The notes under the pieces are model-generated. The model was not told the origin of the DNA and did no database searches. It saw only the letters and a program-made list of their open reading frames with translations. Below are positions 1-8,454 of a stretch of 50,721 nt of DNA, in pieces. Positions within the stretch are counted from its first letter, which is position 1. Each line of letters opens with the position of its first letter. This stretch comes from an uncultured Persicobacter sp. (GTDB lineage: Bacteria; Bacteroidota; Bacteroidia; Cytophagales; Cyclobacteriaceae), in the NCBI GenBank assembly GCA_947498325.1, contig CANMKE010000036.1:1-50721 (forward strand). The letters run 5' to 3'. Made by a program: the position numbers and the translations under genes.

Positions 1-76
1 TGGAGGGACTCGAACCCACACACCTCGCGGCGCTAGATCCTAAATCTAGTGCGTCTACCAATTTCGCCACATCCGC
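1..76 (-). tRNA. tRNA-Leu (anticodon UAG), 3' end cut by window edge
   Basis: Near-identical to the complete tRNA-Leu at 99-180. The 5' end lies at 76. The anticodon arm has a 7-nt loop TTTAGGA, giving anticodon UAG, which reads CUA/CUG leucine codons. About six 3' bases (the end of the acceptor stem) fall outside the window. The acceptor begins GCGGATG instead of GCGGGTG in the neighbouring copy, so one base pair differs. Confidence 0.93.
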
Positions 77-98
77 AAAAGATATTCTGTCGTAATAG

Positions 99-180
99 TG
101 CGGGTGGAGGGACTCGAACCCACACACCTCGCGGCGCTAGATCCTAAATCTAGTGCGTCTACCAATTTCGCCACACCCGC
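99..180 (-). tRNA. tRNA-Leu (anticodon UAG)
   Basis: Complete tRNA read on the minus strand from 180 to 99. Acceptor GCGGGTG pairs with CACCCGC. The anticodon stem CTAGA/TCTAG encloses loop TTTAGGA, giving anticodon UAG. A T arm GTGGGTTCGAGTCCCTC is present. The final CCA is not encoded. It lies 22 nt upstream of a second tRNA-Leu, so the two are probably co-transcribed from the promoter at 285-314. Confidence 0.96.
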
Positions 181-284
181 AGAGAATATCTTTGTGATTC
201 ATTAAATCGCCCTTAACAGCATCTCCGTTGAGATTCCGCTGAAAACGCCTGCTTTTTGACTGCGTTTGTTTCCTTAAGGGATTG

Positions 285-314
285 CAAAGGTAAGCAACGG
301 ATTTAAAAATGCAA
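285..314 (-). promoter_or_regulatory. Bacteroidota-type promoter for the tRNA-Leu pair
   Basis: On the minus strand TTG (314-312), a 19-nt spacer and TACCTTTG (292-285) match the Bacteroidota primary-sigma consensus TTG-N19-TAnnTTTG. It lies about 105 nt upstream of the tRNA-Leu gene and points at it. The rest of 181-410 shows nothing else that could be named. Confidence 0.7.
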
Positions 315-410
315 ACAAGGGGTTTGCTTTTTTTTCAGCCCAATCACTCACCTTTTGTTAACTGCATTATTTTTAGCGACTTCCGCCACAAAAAAAAATT
401 ATCGAAAAAA

Positions 411-1313
411 TCAGTCGCACTGATAACTTGATTTCAGTGATTGTACCTCTGAATAGGAAATCTCTCCCTTTACATCATATTCAACATAGGTTAGCTTGGT
501 TGTATCGATTAACCCATTCTCTGAATAACTATGTTCAAGCTTCTCTTCCCATGCAAGCTTCCCATTATAAAGCACCTCCGTATGAGTCAGGTTATTGACT
601 GCAAATAATAGATTACCAAACCGCAAAGCAAAAGGTACTGATGCCTTACTTAAGGGCTTGTCATCATACGCCATTAAAAACTCAACTTGATCCCCGTCAA
701 ACGCATCCGTATAAGTAAGCCGACTTAAATTCCCTGCTGTATATTCAAAGTTAACTCCAACACTCACTTTTTCACCGCCCTCATAAAAATTAGACACCAT
801 TTTGTGGGGATAAAATTCCCCTGCCTTGTATTGATATTCATAATAGTCATCCTGAGTTTCACTACTACCCGAACGAGCGTTTGATGAATACCTTCGTTTG
901 GTCAAAAGCTGATACAAAGGAGAGCGAGGATGCTTCATTTTTTTATTTCGTAAAGCTCCACTTGAGTGCCTTACCGTAAAAGCTGTCAATCGATCAGTTT
1001 CATCATATTCATAGGAGGTAGTTACTCCAAAATCCCCTCGTTCTTCTTTAGCTTCACTTAATAATCCTTGTGCATTATATTGGTAAGTGCTTACGGTATT
1101 GGAGTAACTATCCGAAGAGCTAAACAAAGAAGAGATCAATTTTCCTTCTGCATAAATATAGTTATAGGAATAATCCGCATCACTTGATTCAATAACAATA
1201 GGGCAAATCACTTCCACATCTTTCGGGTGTTGATTACTGACCCCCATCTCATTGTCGGAGCCACATCCAAATAATAAAAATGCTGACAATACAGCAAAAA
1301 CAAATTTTTTCAT
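411..1313 (-). CDS. YD-repeat-like lipoprotein, paralog 1
   Basis: A 300-aa protein of unknown function, last in a run of four paralogs. The N-terminus is a lipoprotein signal with lipobox LLFGC, so the mature protein should be membrane-anchored. After a short linker comes the family motif HPKDVEV followed by ICP. The body is made of short strand units such as YQYNAQGLL and YEYDETDRL, which resemble YD/RHS repeats, then a YDDKPL motif and a final Y-x-C-D ending. Only two cysteines remain in the mature chain besides the lipidated one: one just after HPKD and one next to the C-terminus. It follows paralog 2 by 69 nt and may share its transcript. A surface or periplasmic binding role is possible but not shown. 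Confidence 0.85.
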   Translation of the reverse strand: MKKFVFAVLSAFLLFGCGSDNEMGVSNQHPKDVEVICPIVIESSDADYSYNYIYAEGKLISSLFSSSDSYSNTVSTYQYNAQGLLSEAKEERGDFGVTTSYEYDETDRLTAFTVRHSSGALRNKKMKHPRSPLYQLLTKRRYSSNARSGSSETQDDYYEYQYKAGEFYPHKMVSNFYEGGEKVSVGVNFEYTAGNLSRLTYTDAFDGDQVEFLMAYDDKPLSKASVPFALRFGNLLFAVNNLTHTEVLYNGKLAWEEKLEHSYSENGLIDTTKLTYVEYDVKGEISYSEVQSLKSSYQCD

Positions 1314-1382
1314 TTAGGTTGATTAAAAAGTAACTAAAATAAGGAATGTTATATCAATAATTTATTTTCTCTCTCAAGGAAG

Positions 1383-2267
1383 TTATTCACAAAGATAGGT
1401 AGATTGGATATAAACCGTACCCGAATTAAACACCTGGCCATCATTATCCAATTCCTTGAAATTTAAATCGGTTGTTAAGACCAAGCCATTATCATCATAT
1501 TGGTAGCGATAATCACTTTCAACACTAACGACGCCATCAATCCGCTCCTCGATGTGGGTGAAGTTATTTTCACTAATGACGAAATACATAAACCGCAGAG
1601 GAAAGGGCAGGGATGCTTCCTTAAGGGGCTTATCATCAAACTCAAATAACATTTCGTAGGTTCCTCCATCTTCATCTTCGGAGAATACTCGGGTAGCATT
1701 GCCTCCTTTGTATTCAAACTTGAGACGCCCCATCATCTCTTCCCCGTCGATAAATCCAACTACTTCCGATGGCAGGAAATTAGCTCCCTGATATCTAAAT
1801 TCATAAATCAAGAAATACTCCCCTTCCATAGTGGCCTTTATTCTTTTGGAGCGAATTTTCCACATCAAATCGCTCAAAGAAATTCCTTTACCTACCCTCA
1901 TGCTGGAGGTTTGGTCATTGCTTTTCATTTTTACGCGTGTCAATCGGTCAGCCTGATCGTATTCGAAATCTATAATCTCCCCATATTGTTTTTGCTCCGT
2001 TGCGCGAATCAAAAGCCCTCGGTCATTATATGAATAATCGGTAATAAAATATGACCCAGGAGAATAGGAGTTGATATACGAGACTAACTGCCCATTTTCA
2101 TAAACATAGACATCAGACAAGCCATCGTCACTGATATCGGATAGTAAAGGACAAACCACCTGGATGTCTTTGGGGTGTGAGTTACTAATATTAGGTTCAT
2201 CCGCTGAGCTACATGCGAATAACAAAAATGCTGAAAATACAGCTGAAACTAAATTTTTCATTTTCAT
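1383..2267 (-). CDS. YD-repeat-like lipoprotein, paralog 2
   Basis: A 294-aa lipoprotein (lipobox LLFAC) closely related to its downstream neighbour: signal peptide, HPKDIQVVCP motif, YD-like units (YSYNDRGLL, FEYDQADRL), a DDKPL-x-x-ASLPFPLRF segment, and a C-terminal YLCE. The two mature-chain cysteines hold the same places as in paralog 1. The start is an ATG at 2267. The gap to paralog 3 is 125 nt. Function unknown; the shared scaffold with divergent surface segments suggests duplication followed by diversification. Confidence 0.85.
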   Translation of the reverse strand: MKMKNLVSAVFSAFLLFACSSADEPNISNSHPKDIQVVCPLLSDISDDGLSDVYVYENGQLVSYINSYSPGSYFITDYSYNDRGLLIRATEQKQYGEIIDFEYDQADRLTRVKMKSNDQTSSMRVGKGISLSDLMWKIRSKRIKATMEGEYFLIYEFRYQGANFLPSEVVGFIDGEEMMGRLKFEYKGGNATRVFSEDEDGGTYEMLFEFDDKPLKEASLPFPLRFMYFVISENNFTHIEERIDGVVSVESDYRYQYDDNGLVLTTDLNFKELDNDGQVFNSGTVYIQSTYLCE

Positions 2268-2392
2268 GGATTAATATAAAAAAATGTCCCTTGCTATGGG
2301 GAAGCATTGTTGACATACTCCCACAGTCCAATCAAAAATTACGGAAAAGAGTTTACACTCAAATAGTTAAGTTTAATTGATGAAAAAGATGA

Positions 2393-3322
2393 CTACTGAC
2401 AATCATATTCCATGGTCATGCCTTCGATTGAGGTATCGGATGCCGCTCCGGTTTGGTCGTAAACTGTGTAGATCTTTTCAGCGGATTCTACCAATCCCAG
2501 CTCATTGTATTTATAGCTGAACTCCTCCTTTTCGATTAATACACCCGAATAATACGTTTCAGACATCAAGGGATTATTCCTACAGAAATATGATCGTTGG
2601 AAACGCAATGCAAATGGAAAGGAAGCTAAGTATAGAGGCTTATCGTCATAGGAATACTTGATCTCCATTGGAATAGACAACCCCTCATAAATTTGCATAC
2701 CTGAAATGCGTACCGCATTACCATTTTCATACTCCAACTCAAGATCCAGTACAATATCGACACCAAAACTACTTGATTTTGAGATCACTCTATTTGGATA
2801 AGCCTCAGCTTCATTATACTCAAATAAAATCTCAATATCATCAGTTTCTTGACCAACTCTTGCCCCATGTAATTTTGCTATTCTCGAGTTAAATTTTCGA
2901 ATTTTACTTTCTAAATCAGATTGAATTTTTTTACGGACAGGAACATCATATACAGAAGATGTTATACTTACCAAACGATCCTCATCGTCATAAGCCATTC
3001 TTGTCTGAGCAACCCGTGTACCCATAGTACTCGACTCTGTAATATAGGTCAAAATGCCCGCCTTTTCATAAGCATATTCAGTAGAATACAGGACGCCATA
3101 ACCTTCCACCGACTCTTCTTTAAGGGTCAGAAAACCACTGTTATAACTCATTTCAGACTGAATATCCAAAAAGCCTTCGCTCGACAACACTGTTCCCTTA
3201 AGTGGGCAAACAACTTCTAAATCCTTTGGGTGACCCATCTGAGGTGTCTCTGGATTGACCTCCTCCTTAGCGCAAGATATCAAGGCCAACGAGCACACTA
3301 CAAATAAAAATTTTCTAAACAT
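2393..3322 (-). CDS. YD-repeat-like lipoprotein, paralog 3
   Basis: A 309-aa lipoprotein of the same family (lipobox ALISC). It has the HPKDLEVVCP motif, YD-like units, YDDKPL followed by ASFPFALRF, and ends EYDCQ. Relative to paralogs 1 and 2 it has one further cysteine (SYFCRN). It lies 50 nt downstream of the beta-barrel gene at 3373-3993, so an operon of beta-barrel plus three lipoproteins is plausible. Function unknown. Confidence 0.85.
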   Translation of the reverse strand: MFRKFLFVVCSLALISCAKEEVNPETPQMGHPKDLEVVCPLKGTVLSSEGFLDIQSEMSYNSGFLTLKEESVEGYGVLYSTEYAYEKAGILTYITESSTMGTRVAQTRMAYDDEDRLVSITSSVYDVPVRKKIQSDLESKIRKFNSRIAKLHGARVGQETDDIEILFEYNEAEAYPNRVISKSSSFGVDIVLDLELEYENGNAVRISGMQIYEGLSIPMEIKYSYDDKPLYLASFPFALRFQRSYFCRNNPLMSETYYSGVLIEKEEFSYKYNELGLVESAEKIYTVYDQTGAASDTSIEGMTMEYDCQ

Positions 3323-3372
3323 TAGGTTGATTATTAGATTAAAAATTAATTTTATTTATTTAATAATATTCA

Positions 3373-3993
3373 TTATCTCCTCTTATATCTTTTTCTTCTT
3401 TTAGGATGCTTTCTTTTTTTATGGGAAGCCCCATGGCCAGTTTTACCACCGCCAATTTCAAACCCTACCTTAATGGACATATAATTAAAAGAAGGCATAT
3501 TTTCTTCCGCATCCATAATGACGTTATAAGCAAGGGCCATTCGGAAGTGGCCAAGCAGTAAGCCTAAGCGAGGAGCAAAGCCAAAGTTATTTTTTGCGCT
3601 TAGGTCAAAATCAGTGGTATTTGCATCCGCTGAAGCATTTCTGATCGAGTACATCCCCCCTCCAACACCTACAAATGGGCGTAGCGTGTTTGTACCTAAG
3701 TAATAATCACCTGTCAAAAGGTAACTCGAAACAGCAGCCACCTCTCCTTCTGCATTTTCGAGATCGACGGTAGCCAAGGCTGCAGCTTCCAAACGTAGAC
3801 CTACCGCAATATTATCATGAACATTATATTTGGGTTCTATATAGATTCCTCCACCATAATTAAAAAGTTCATCTGCTGGGAAACCTACCAGAAAACCTAA
3901 ATCTACTTTGAATGGCTTATACATGTTTTGCGCTTGAGTTTTGACGCTAAAAACACATAGCATTAAAATGGTTAAAATTAATTTTTGAGTCAT
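3373..3993 (-). CDS. Small outer-membrane beta-barrel protein with basic C-terminal tail
   Basis: A 206-aa protein with a cleavable signal peptide (ending near TQAQN) followed by alternating strand/turn segments typical of small Bacteroidota outer-membrane barrels (porin-like): GGGIYIEPKYNV, LRPFVGVGGGMYS, FGFAPRLGLLLGHFRMALAY. A barrel would be expected to end with an aromatic-terminated strand. Here the last strand (YMSIKVGFEIGGG) is followed by about 25 residues, the last 14 or so nearly all Lys/Arg/His. Such a tail could face the periplasm or the surface and bind polyanions; that is inference. It sits between YD-lipoprotein genes on the same strand and may be co-transcribed with them. Confidence 0.8.
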   Translation of the reverse strand: MTQKLILTILMLCVFSVKTQAQNMYKPFKVDLGFLVGFPADELFNYGGGIYIEPKYNVHDNIAVGLRLEAAALATVDLENAEGEVAAVSSYLLTGDYYLGTNTLRPFVGVGGGMYSIRNASADANTTDFDLSAKNNFGFAPRLGLLLGHFRMALAYNVIMDAEENMPSFNYMSIKVGFEIGGGKTGHGASHKKRKHPKRRKRYKRR

Positions 3994-4203
3994 GAAGAAT
4001 AGTGTTAAGTTGATTGAAAAAATATTTATTAAAAGTACTAAATGATGTGGGGTAGTCGTTTTAGGCGAATATCAGCAAGTGAAGCGGTTAATTGTATGTG
4101 TTATCAAAAAGCTTACTCACTACTGCAAATTCAGGTCATGGAAATGTGATGAGGGCGATTAAGAGCAAATGGTTACAAATTTGAGTCTGTTTAAACAGTT
4201 ATA

Positions 4204-5178
4204 TTAATCATTACACTCATACTCAAAAATCCCAAAGCCATACTCCTCATAACCACCGGAAATACCGTCAGAATAATGTTCCATTGCGTAGGTTCCAGAA
4301 ATAGCTTTGCCCTCCTCATCATATTCATAATTGAAAAACTGCTCGAATTGGCTGACACCATTTTCTTTGATATGAGTGTGAATTAAATTATTCTCATAGA
4401 CCAGACCACTAATGACTCTCTCTCCTTGAGGTAACTGAGATAAAATCAATGGTTTATCATCATATTCGCAAATGACTTCACGAAATACCTCTTGACCATC
4501 TTGATCAATATATGTATCCGAGAAATGCACCAAATTACCATTCTCAAGCACCAAATCATTCGTATGAATAATTAACTCTCCATCAAGATTATAGGATATG
4601 CTTATTTGGGAAGGGTACTCTTCTGCCCCTTCATAAATCAAAGTAATTGTTTCGTTTGACTCATTGACTTGCTTTTGTCGCTGATGAGCTACCCCAAAAA
4701 ACTGTTTGAAAAAATTATCTTTAAGTGTTCTTCCGACTCGGCTATTTGCTGCTTCACCTTGCAAATCAAGATAGACCTTACTCAGGCGTCCCAACTCATC
4801 ATAAGTGTATGTATGCCCCATCTTCCCTTCAACTTCAGTTCCTGTATACTCCATTGCTACACACTGCCCTTTTTCATTGTATATATATGTTTCAACAGTA
4901 GTGTATTCGGGATTCAGGTTTTGATCAACAACTGAAATCAATCTCTTGTTTTCATCATAGCTGTAGGTGGAGATCGAGTTGACCTCACCTGAATGACTAT
5001 ACCCCCCTTTCATCGTTTTCAGATAACAAGTCGGCTCAGTTGGGCTTACTTCATCATCAACGGGTACATCGACCTTGGGCGGTTCATCAATCGCATCATC
5101 AGGTTGTGGGTCTTGTGGCGAGCTTTGGCAACTAAAAAGAAAAGCACCACAAAAAATCAGGAGCCAATATTTAGACAT
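4204..5178 (-). CDS. YD-repeat-like lipoprotein, paralog 4 (divergent)
   Basis: A 324-aa lipoprotein (lipobox LFSC) and the most divergent of the four. A Pro/Asp/Glu-rich linker follows the lipidated cysteine, then TCYLKT in place of the HPKD...VCP motif. YD-like units are clear (YSYDENKRL, YIYNEKGQC, YTYDELGRL), as are EYDDKPL, YEYDEEGKA and the terminal YECND. Extra cysteines occur in the body. It is separated from the barrel gene by 210 nt and probably has its own transcription unit. Function unknown. Confidence 0.82.
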   Translation of the reverse strand: MSKYWLLIFCGAFLFSCQSSPQDPQPDDAIDEPPKVDVPVDDEVSPTEPTCYLKTMKGGYSHSGEVNSISTYSYDENKRLISVVDQNLNPEYTTVETYIYNEKGQCVAMEYTGTEVEGKMGHTYTYDELGRLSKVYLDLQGEAANSRVGRTLKDNFFKQFFGVAHQRQKQVNESNETITLIYEGAEEYPSQISISYNLDGELIIHTNDLVLENGNLVHFSDTYIDQDGQEVFREVICEYDDKPLILSQLPQGERVISGLVYENNLIHTHIKENGVSQFEQFFNYEYDEEGKAISGTYAMEHYSDGISGGYEEYGFGIFEYECND

Positions 5179-5350
5179 AAAAATAGGTTTTGGTTAAGTT
5201 TAATATTCATAAACTACCAAAACCTTCATTGAGATACTATAAGACAGGATTCAAAAATCTATTGATATCCAAAGCAGGATAAAATGACTAAAAAAAAAGA
5301 ATATTTGGATAGTAAAATATAACGGTTTGATCTTTCTCTGTGAAAATTAA

Positions 5351-6511
5351 TTACGCCGTTCTTTTGCCGCGCAATACCACATACCCCAAAGCGATCAAAC
5401 ACATTGCCCCTGCAGACCAAAAAGTAATTGGAAAATTATCCGCTTGATTATCATAAACCGCCTGCGAGGCCAAGGCCCCAATACCAATCCCCAACTCCAA
5501 AGCGATATACATGGTGGCGATTGCCCGACCACGACGGGCATCATCCGCCAGATCAATTACCCAAGCATAAATCGCAGGAATCATCGACCCGAAGCCAAAT
5601 CCAAACAGCCCAGCAGCGACCATCAACAAGGTGAAATTATTGACAAATCCCAGAAGGATCATGCCCGCACTCATGATCGTCAGGCCAATGATAGAGATCG
5701 GTCGGCGACCATATTTATCGGACAAGCGCCCCATCACCACCCGACACAACAAGGAAGCCACGGTAAAGGCGGTAAAGAAAATTCCCTTATTGGAGATGCC
5801 CAAATGCACGGTAAAATCGGGAATGATGGTCAGCACCACGCCAAAAGAATAGACGGTAAACAACATCACCACCGAAGGCACTAAAACGCGTGCATCGAAA
5901 AAGTCATCCAAGCCGACATTGAGTAATTTCAACTGAAAAGGCTGTTTCTCCTCCACCGTTTCATTCATCCCAAAAAGAATAAGCACCGATAAAATGGACA
6001 CCACACTTGAGGTATAGAAAAGGGCATCAATACCATACTGATTGGCAATCAAACTCCCGAACCACGGCCCCAATGCCATGCCCGTAGAACCAAAGAAACC
6101 ATGAATTCCCATGGCTTCTCCACGCCTTTTGGCAGGCACCACATCCGCCACATAAGCACTGGTGGCGGTGGGTTTGAAACCTGTCGATAGCCCATGAAAG
6201 AGTCGAATCATCAGAAAACCACCCACCGTCTGCATGATCGGATAAAGGAAGCCCATCACAAAACAGACGCTTGCCCCGAAGATCATTACGGGCACACGGC
6301 CAATGGTGTCGGTCAGCTTACCACTGAAGGGGCGTGAAAGGCCAGCCGTAAGGGTAAAAAGGGCAATGATCCAACCTTTATAATCCGCTCCACCCATGCG
6401 GGTCAGGTATTCGGGCAACTCAGGAACGAGCATATTGAAACTGGCGAAGAAAAGAAGGGAACTCAGGCACAAAAGCCAGAATTGGAAGTGATAGATGGAT
6501 GTTGTTTTCAA
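5351..6511 (-). CDS. MFS transporter, drug/metabolite efflux type
   Basis: A 386-aa major-facilitator protein with about 12 hydrophobic segments. Both halves carry the MFS motif A in the loop after the second helix: GKLTDTIGR in the N-half and GRLSDKYGRRP in the C-half. The substrate cannot be read from the sequence; relatives are usually annotated as drug or sugar efflux permeases. The start is a TTG at 6511: the only later Met before motif A lies inside the first membrane helix. A matching promoter lies at 6553-6582. It stands alone, flanked by a repeat-rich gap and the lipoprotein cluster. Confidence 0.88.
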   Translation of the reverse strand: MKTTSIYHFQFWLLCLSSLLFFASFNMLVPELPEYLTRMGGADYKGWIIALFTLTAGLSRPFSGKLTDTIGRVPVMIFGASVCFVMGFLYPIMQTVGGFLMIRLFHGLSTGFKPTATSAYVADVVPAKRRGEAMGIHGFFGSTGMALGPWFGSLIANQYGIDALFYTSSVVSILSVLILFGMNETVEEKQPFQLKLLNVGLDDFFDARVLVPSVVMLFTVYSFGVVLTIIPDFTVHLGISNKGIFFTAFTVASLLCRVVMGRLSDKYGRRPISIIGLTIMSAGMILLGFVNNFTLLMVAAGLFGFGFGSMIPAIYAWVIDLADDARRGRAIATMYIALELGIGIGALASQAVYDNQADNFPITFWSAGAMCLIALGYVVLRGKRTA

Positions 6512-6552
6512 GGTGCTTTTACAAAAATCGTGAGGCCACTTAGGGCAGGCTG

Positions 6553-6582
6553 CAAATTTAGCCTAAGAAAAAGCAATACCAA
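6553..6582 (-). promoter_or_regulatory. Promoter of the MFS gene
   Basis: Minus-strand TTG (6582-6580), 19-nt spacer, TAAATTTG (6560-6553): a full match to the Bacteroidota consensus. It places the transcript start about 35 nt before the TTG start codon at 6511. Confidence 0.65.
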
Positions 6583-6685
6583 AAGTCTAAGGGTTTGAGA
6601 GCGGTGAAAGTTGAAATAAAGCTATCCTGATTCAAGCACCTCGCTTGGATCACCCTCAATAATATCAAGTTAAAATCATTATCCT

Positions 6686-6709
6686 GTAGAGACGTAATTA
6701 TTTACGTCT
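6686..6709 (-). repeat. Dispersed palindrome (GACGT...ACGTCTCTAC family), copy A
   Basis: On the minus strand AGACGTAAATAATTACGTCT followed by CTAC: an imperfect hairpin ending in the CTAC tail shared with the copies at 7030, 7172, 11949 and 44174. Confidence 0.6.
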
Positions 6710-6873
6710 AACACAATACTGATCATATAGATTTTTCATTAGGTTAATTCAAATTGTAACGTGAGGGGCTGCTGCACAACCTAATTCTTAGAGTATGACA
6801 CAAAAGATTATTTTGTAAGTCGTACGGATGCACCTATGTGTGTATCCAAACCATCCAAAATTTATGAGAATTT

Positions 6874-6895
6874 GGGCAGACACCCAGGTCTGCCC
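6874..6895 (+). repeat. Palindrome GGGCAGAC / GTCTGCCC
   Basis: Perfect 8-bp inverted repeat around a 6-nt loop (ACCCAG) in the gene-free 6512-7252 gap. It resembles short dispersed palindromes seen in Bacteroidota intergenic DNA. No U-tract follows on either strand, so it does not look like a terminator. Confidence 0.5.
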
Positions 6896-7029
6896 ATACA
6901 GCGACCAAATAAAATTTGAGGGACAACTTCAGGTTATGGTTGTGCGACAGCCTCTTTACTTGAGCCCCAAAGAAAGAATCAAGAATCCTTTTAATCATGA
7001 AAATCATGATCTCCTTTCCCGGCGCAAGA

Positions 7030-7053
7030 AGACGTTAAGAATAACGTCTCTAC
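7030..7053 (+). repeat. Dispersed palindrome, copy B
   Basis: AGACGTTAAGAATAACGTCT followed by CTAC. Arms AGACGTTA/TAACGTCT are fully complementary. Same family as copies A, C, D and E. Confidence 0.65.
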
Positions 7054-7171
7054 AAATCTGAATCAAAACAAGACGTGAGACATAATGAATTATGCCTTTA
7101 CAGGGAGCCGTTTAAAAAATCAGGGCAATCCTTTTAATCATGAAAATCATGGCCCTTTTCCCACTGCGCAA

Positions 7172-7195
7172 AGACGTTAAGAACAACATCTCCAC
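7172..7195 (+). repeat. Dispersed palindrome, copy C (decayed)
   Basis: AGACGTTAAGAACAACATCT followed by CCAC. Substitutions in the second arm break the pairing seen in copy B, 142 bp upstream. Confidence 0.55.
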
Positions 7196-7200
7196 AAATC

Positions 7201-7233
7201 AAAAAAAGGGAGCTGCATCACACAACTCCCTTT
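7201..7233 (-). terminator. Rho-independent terminator of prfB
   Basis: AAAGGGAG (7205-7212) pairs with CTCCCTTT (7226-7233). On the minus strand the hairpin is followed by a run of seven T. It begins 20 nt after the prfB stop codon. Confidence 0.85.
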
Positions 7234-7252
7234 CAATATCTATGAGGGAAAA

Positions 7253-8354
7253 TTAATCCTGCTCGTTGTTGCTGCCTTGTGCGGCCAACAAATAAGCTTT
7301 GATATAATCATCCAAATCACCGTCAAGGACATTCTGAACGTCGGTGCGCTCAACGCCTGTACGGGCATCCTTGATCAATTTGTAGGGATGCAAAACGTAG
7401 TTACGGATCTGCGAACCGAAATCAATTCCCATTTTGGAATCTTCAATCTCTGCACGTGCCTCATTACGCTTATCTACCTCCAATTGGTAAAGTTTGGACT
7501 TCAGCATCTGGATAGCAATCTCCTTATTACCCAACTGCGAACGCTCCTGCTGACATTCGATCACGAGCCCTGAAGGTCCGTGATGCAGACGCACTGCCGT
7601 CTCTACCTTATTCACGTTCTGCCCACCAGCACCTGATGAACGGAAAGTATCAAACTTGATATCCGCAGGGTTCACGTTAATCTCAATCGTATCATCTACC
7701 ATTGGGTAAACATATACCGATGAGAATGACGTGTGGCGACGTCCACCAGAATCAAAAGGAGAAATACGCACCAAACGGTGTACTCCATTTTCTGATTTCA
7801 GCAAACCGTAAGCAAACTCCCCTTCGAAAGACAATGTCGCACGCTTCAAGCCTGCCACATCCCCCGCCTGGTAATCAATCTGCTTCACTTTCATGCCGTT
7901 CTTCTCACCCCACATGATGTACATACGCATCAGGATCTCTGACCAATCCTGCGACTCCGTACCACCTGCTCCTGGGTTGATCTCGAGCATGGCCCCCAAT
8001 TGATCTTCCTCTGCAGAAAGCATCTTCTTGAACTCCAATTCCTCAACATCATTCAGCACCTTTTTATAGTCCACGTCCACCTCGTCCATGTCTACATCCC
8101 CTTCCTGGTAAAACTCATAGAGTGTCTCTAAGTCTTCCAGGCCAGAAAAGCATACCGCAAAGGCATCGGTCCAGACTTTTTTATTTCTGATCCCTTTCAG
8201 GATTTTCTCCGCCTCCTTTGGATCATTCCAAAATTCAGGCTGAGCAGTTATTGTTTCTTCTTCTGCGATTTCTGATACCTTACGATCGTAGTCAAAGATA
8301 CCCCCTCAAGGCCGAAATACGCGCCTTTAAATCCTTCAGTTGTTCTACTGTCAT
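7253..8354 (-). CDS. prfB: Peptide chain release factor 2, with programmed +1 frameshift
   Basis: RF2 terminates translation at UGA and UAA. The gene is in two frames. From ATG at 8354, 20 codons run to CTT TGA (8297-8292). A +1 slip on CTT then reads GAC and continues to the stop at 7253, giving 366 aa, the usual RF2 length. The frameshift signal AGGGGGTATCTTTGAC is base-for-base the well-known E. coli signal, including the internal Shine-Dalgarno-like AGGGGG three nt before CTT. Recognition motif SPF is at about residues 198-200 and the catalytic GGQ at about 243-245. Read without the shift, only a 278-aa protein starting at an internal Met (8089) would be called. RF2 scarcity at the in-frame UGA raises frameshifting and so autoregulates the gene. 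A terminator follows at 7201-7233. Confidence 0.97.
8291..8306 (-). promoter_or_regulatory. RF2 autoregulatory +1 frameshift site
   Basis: On the minus strand AGGGGGTATCTTTGAC: internal Shine-Dalgarno-like element, slippery CTT, in-frame UGA and the following C that weakens termination. Confidence 0.95.
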
Positions 8355-8413
8355 GGATAGATAAGTTGTTGAAAATAATGATTTAGTATTTCCTTATATA
8401 GGAAACCGTTGCG

Positions 8414-8421
8414 CAAAGGTA
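8414..8421 (-). promoter_or_regulatory. Possible -7 element of prfB
   Basis: Minus-strand TACCTTTG, 60 nt upstream of the prfB ATG. No TTG occurs at the usual distance upstream, so only the -7 half is supported. Confidence 0.4.
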
Positions 8422-8454
8422 GGAAATTATAATTTCAGAACGGAAATTTATTGG

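Larger units (their letters stand above)
6984..7200 (+). repeat. Two diverged direct repeats, offset 143 bp
   Basis: 6984-7060 and 7127-7200 share AATCCTTTTAATCATGAAAA, then TCATG, a C/T-rich stretch, GCGCAA and the GACGTTAAGAA palindrome with its CTAC or CCAC tail. The second copy has degenerated most within the palindrome. Apart from this, the palindromes at 6686 and 6874 and the MFS promoter, nothing can be named in 6512-7200. Confidence 0.6.

Noticed and set aside
6828-7061. Small protein of 77 aa in the gene-free region
   Set aside because: It runs through palindromic and direct repeats, with no promoter or homology, and the frame is not kept between the repeat copies.
7253-8089. Separate 278-aa release-factor-like protein
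   Set aside because: It is the main part of RF2. The true start at 8354 and the +1 frameshift site join it to 20 upstream codons and 68 linking codons.
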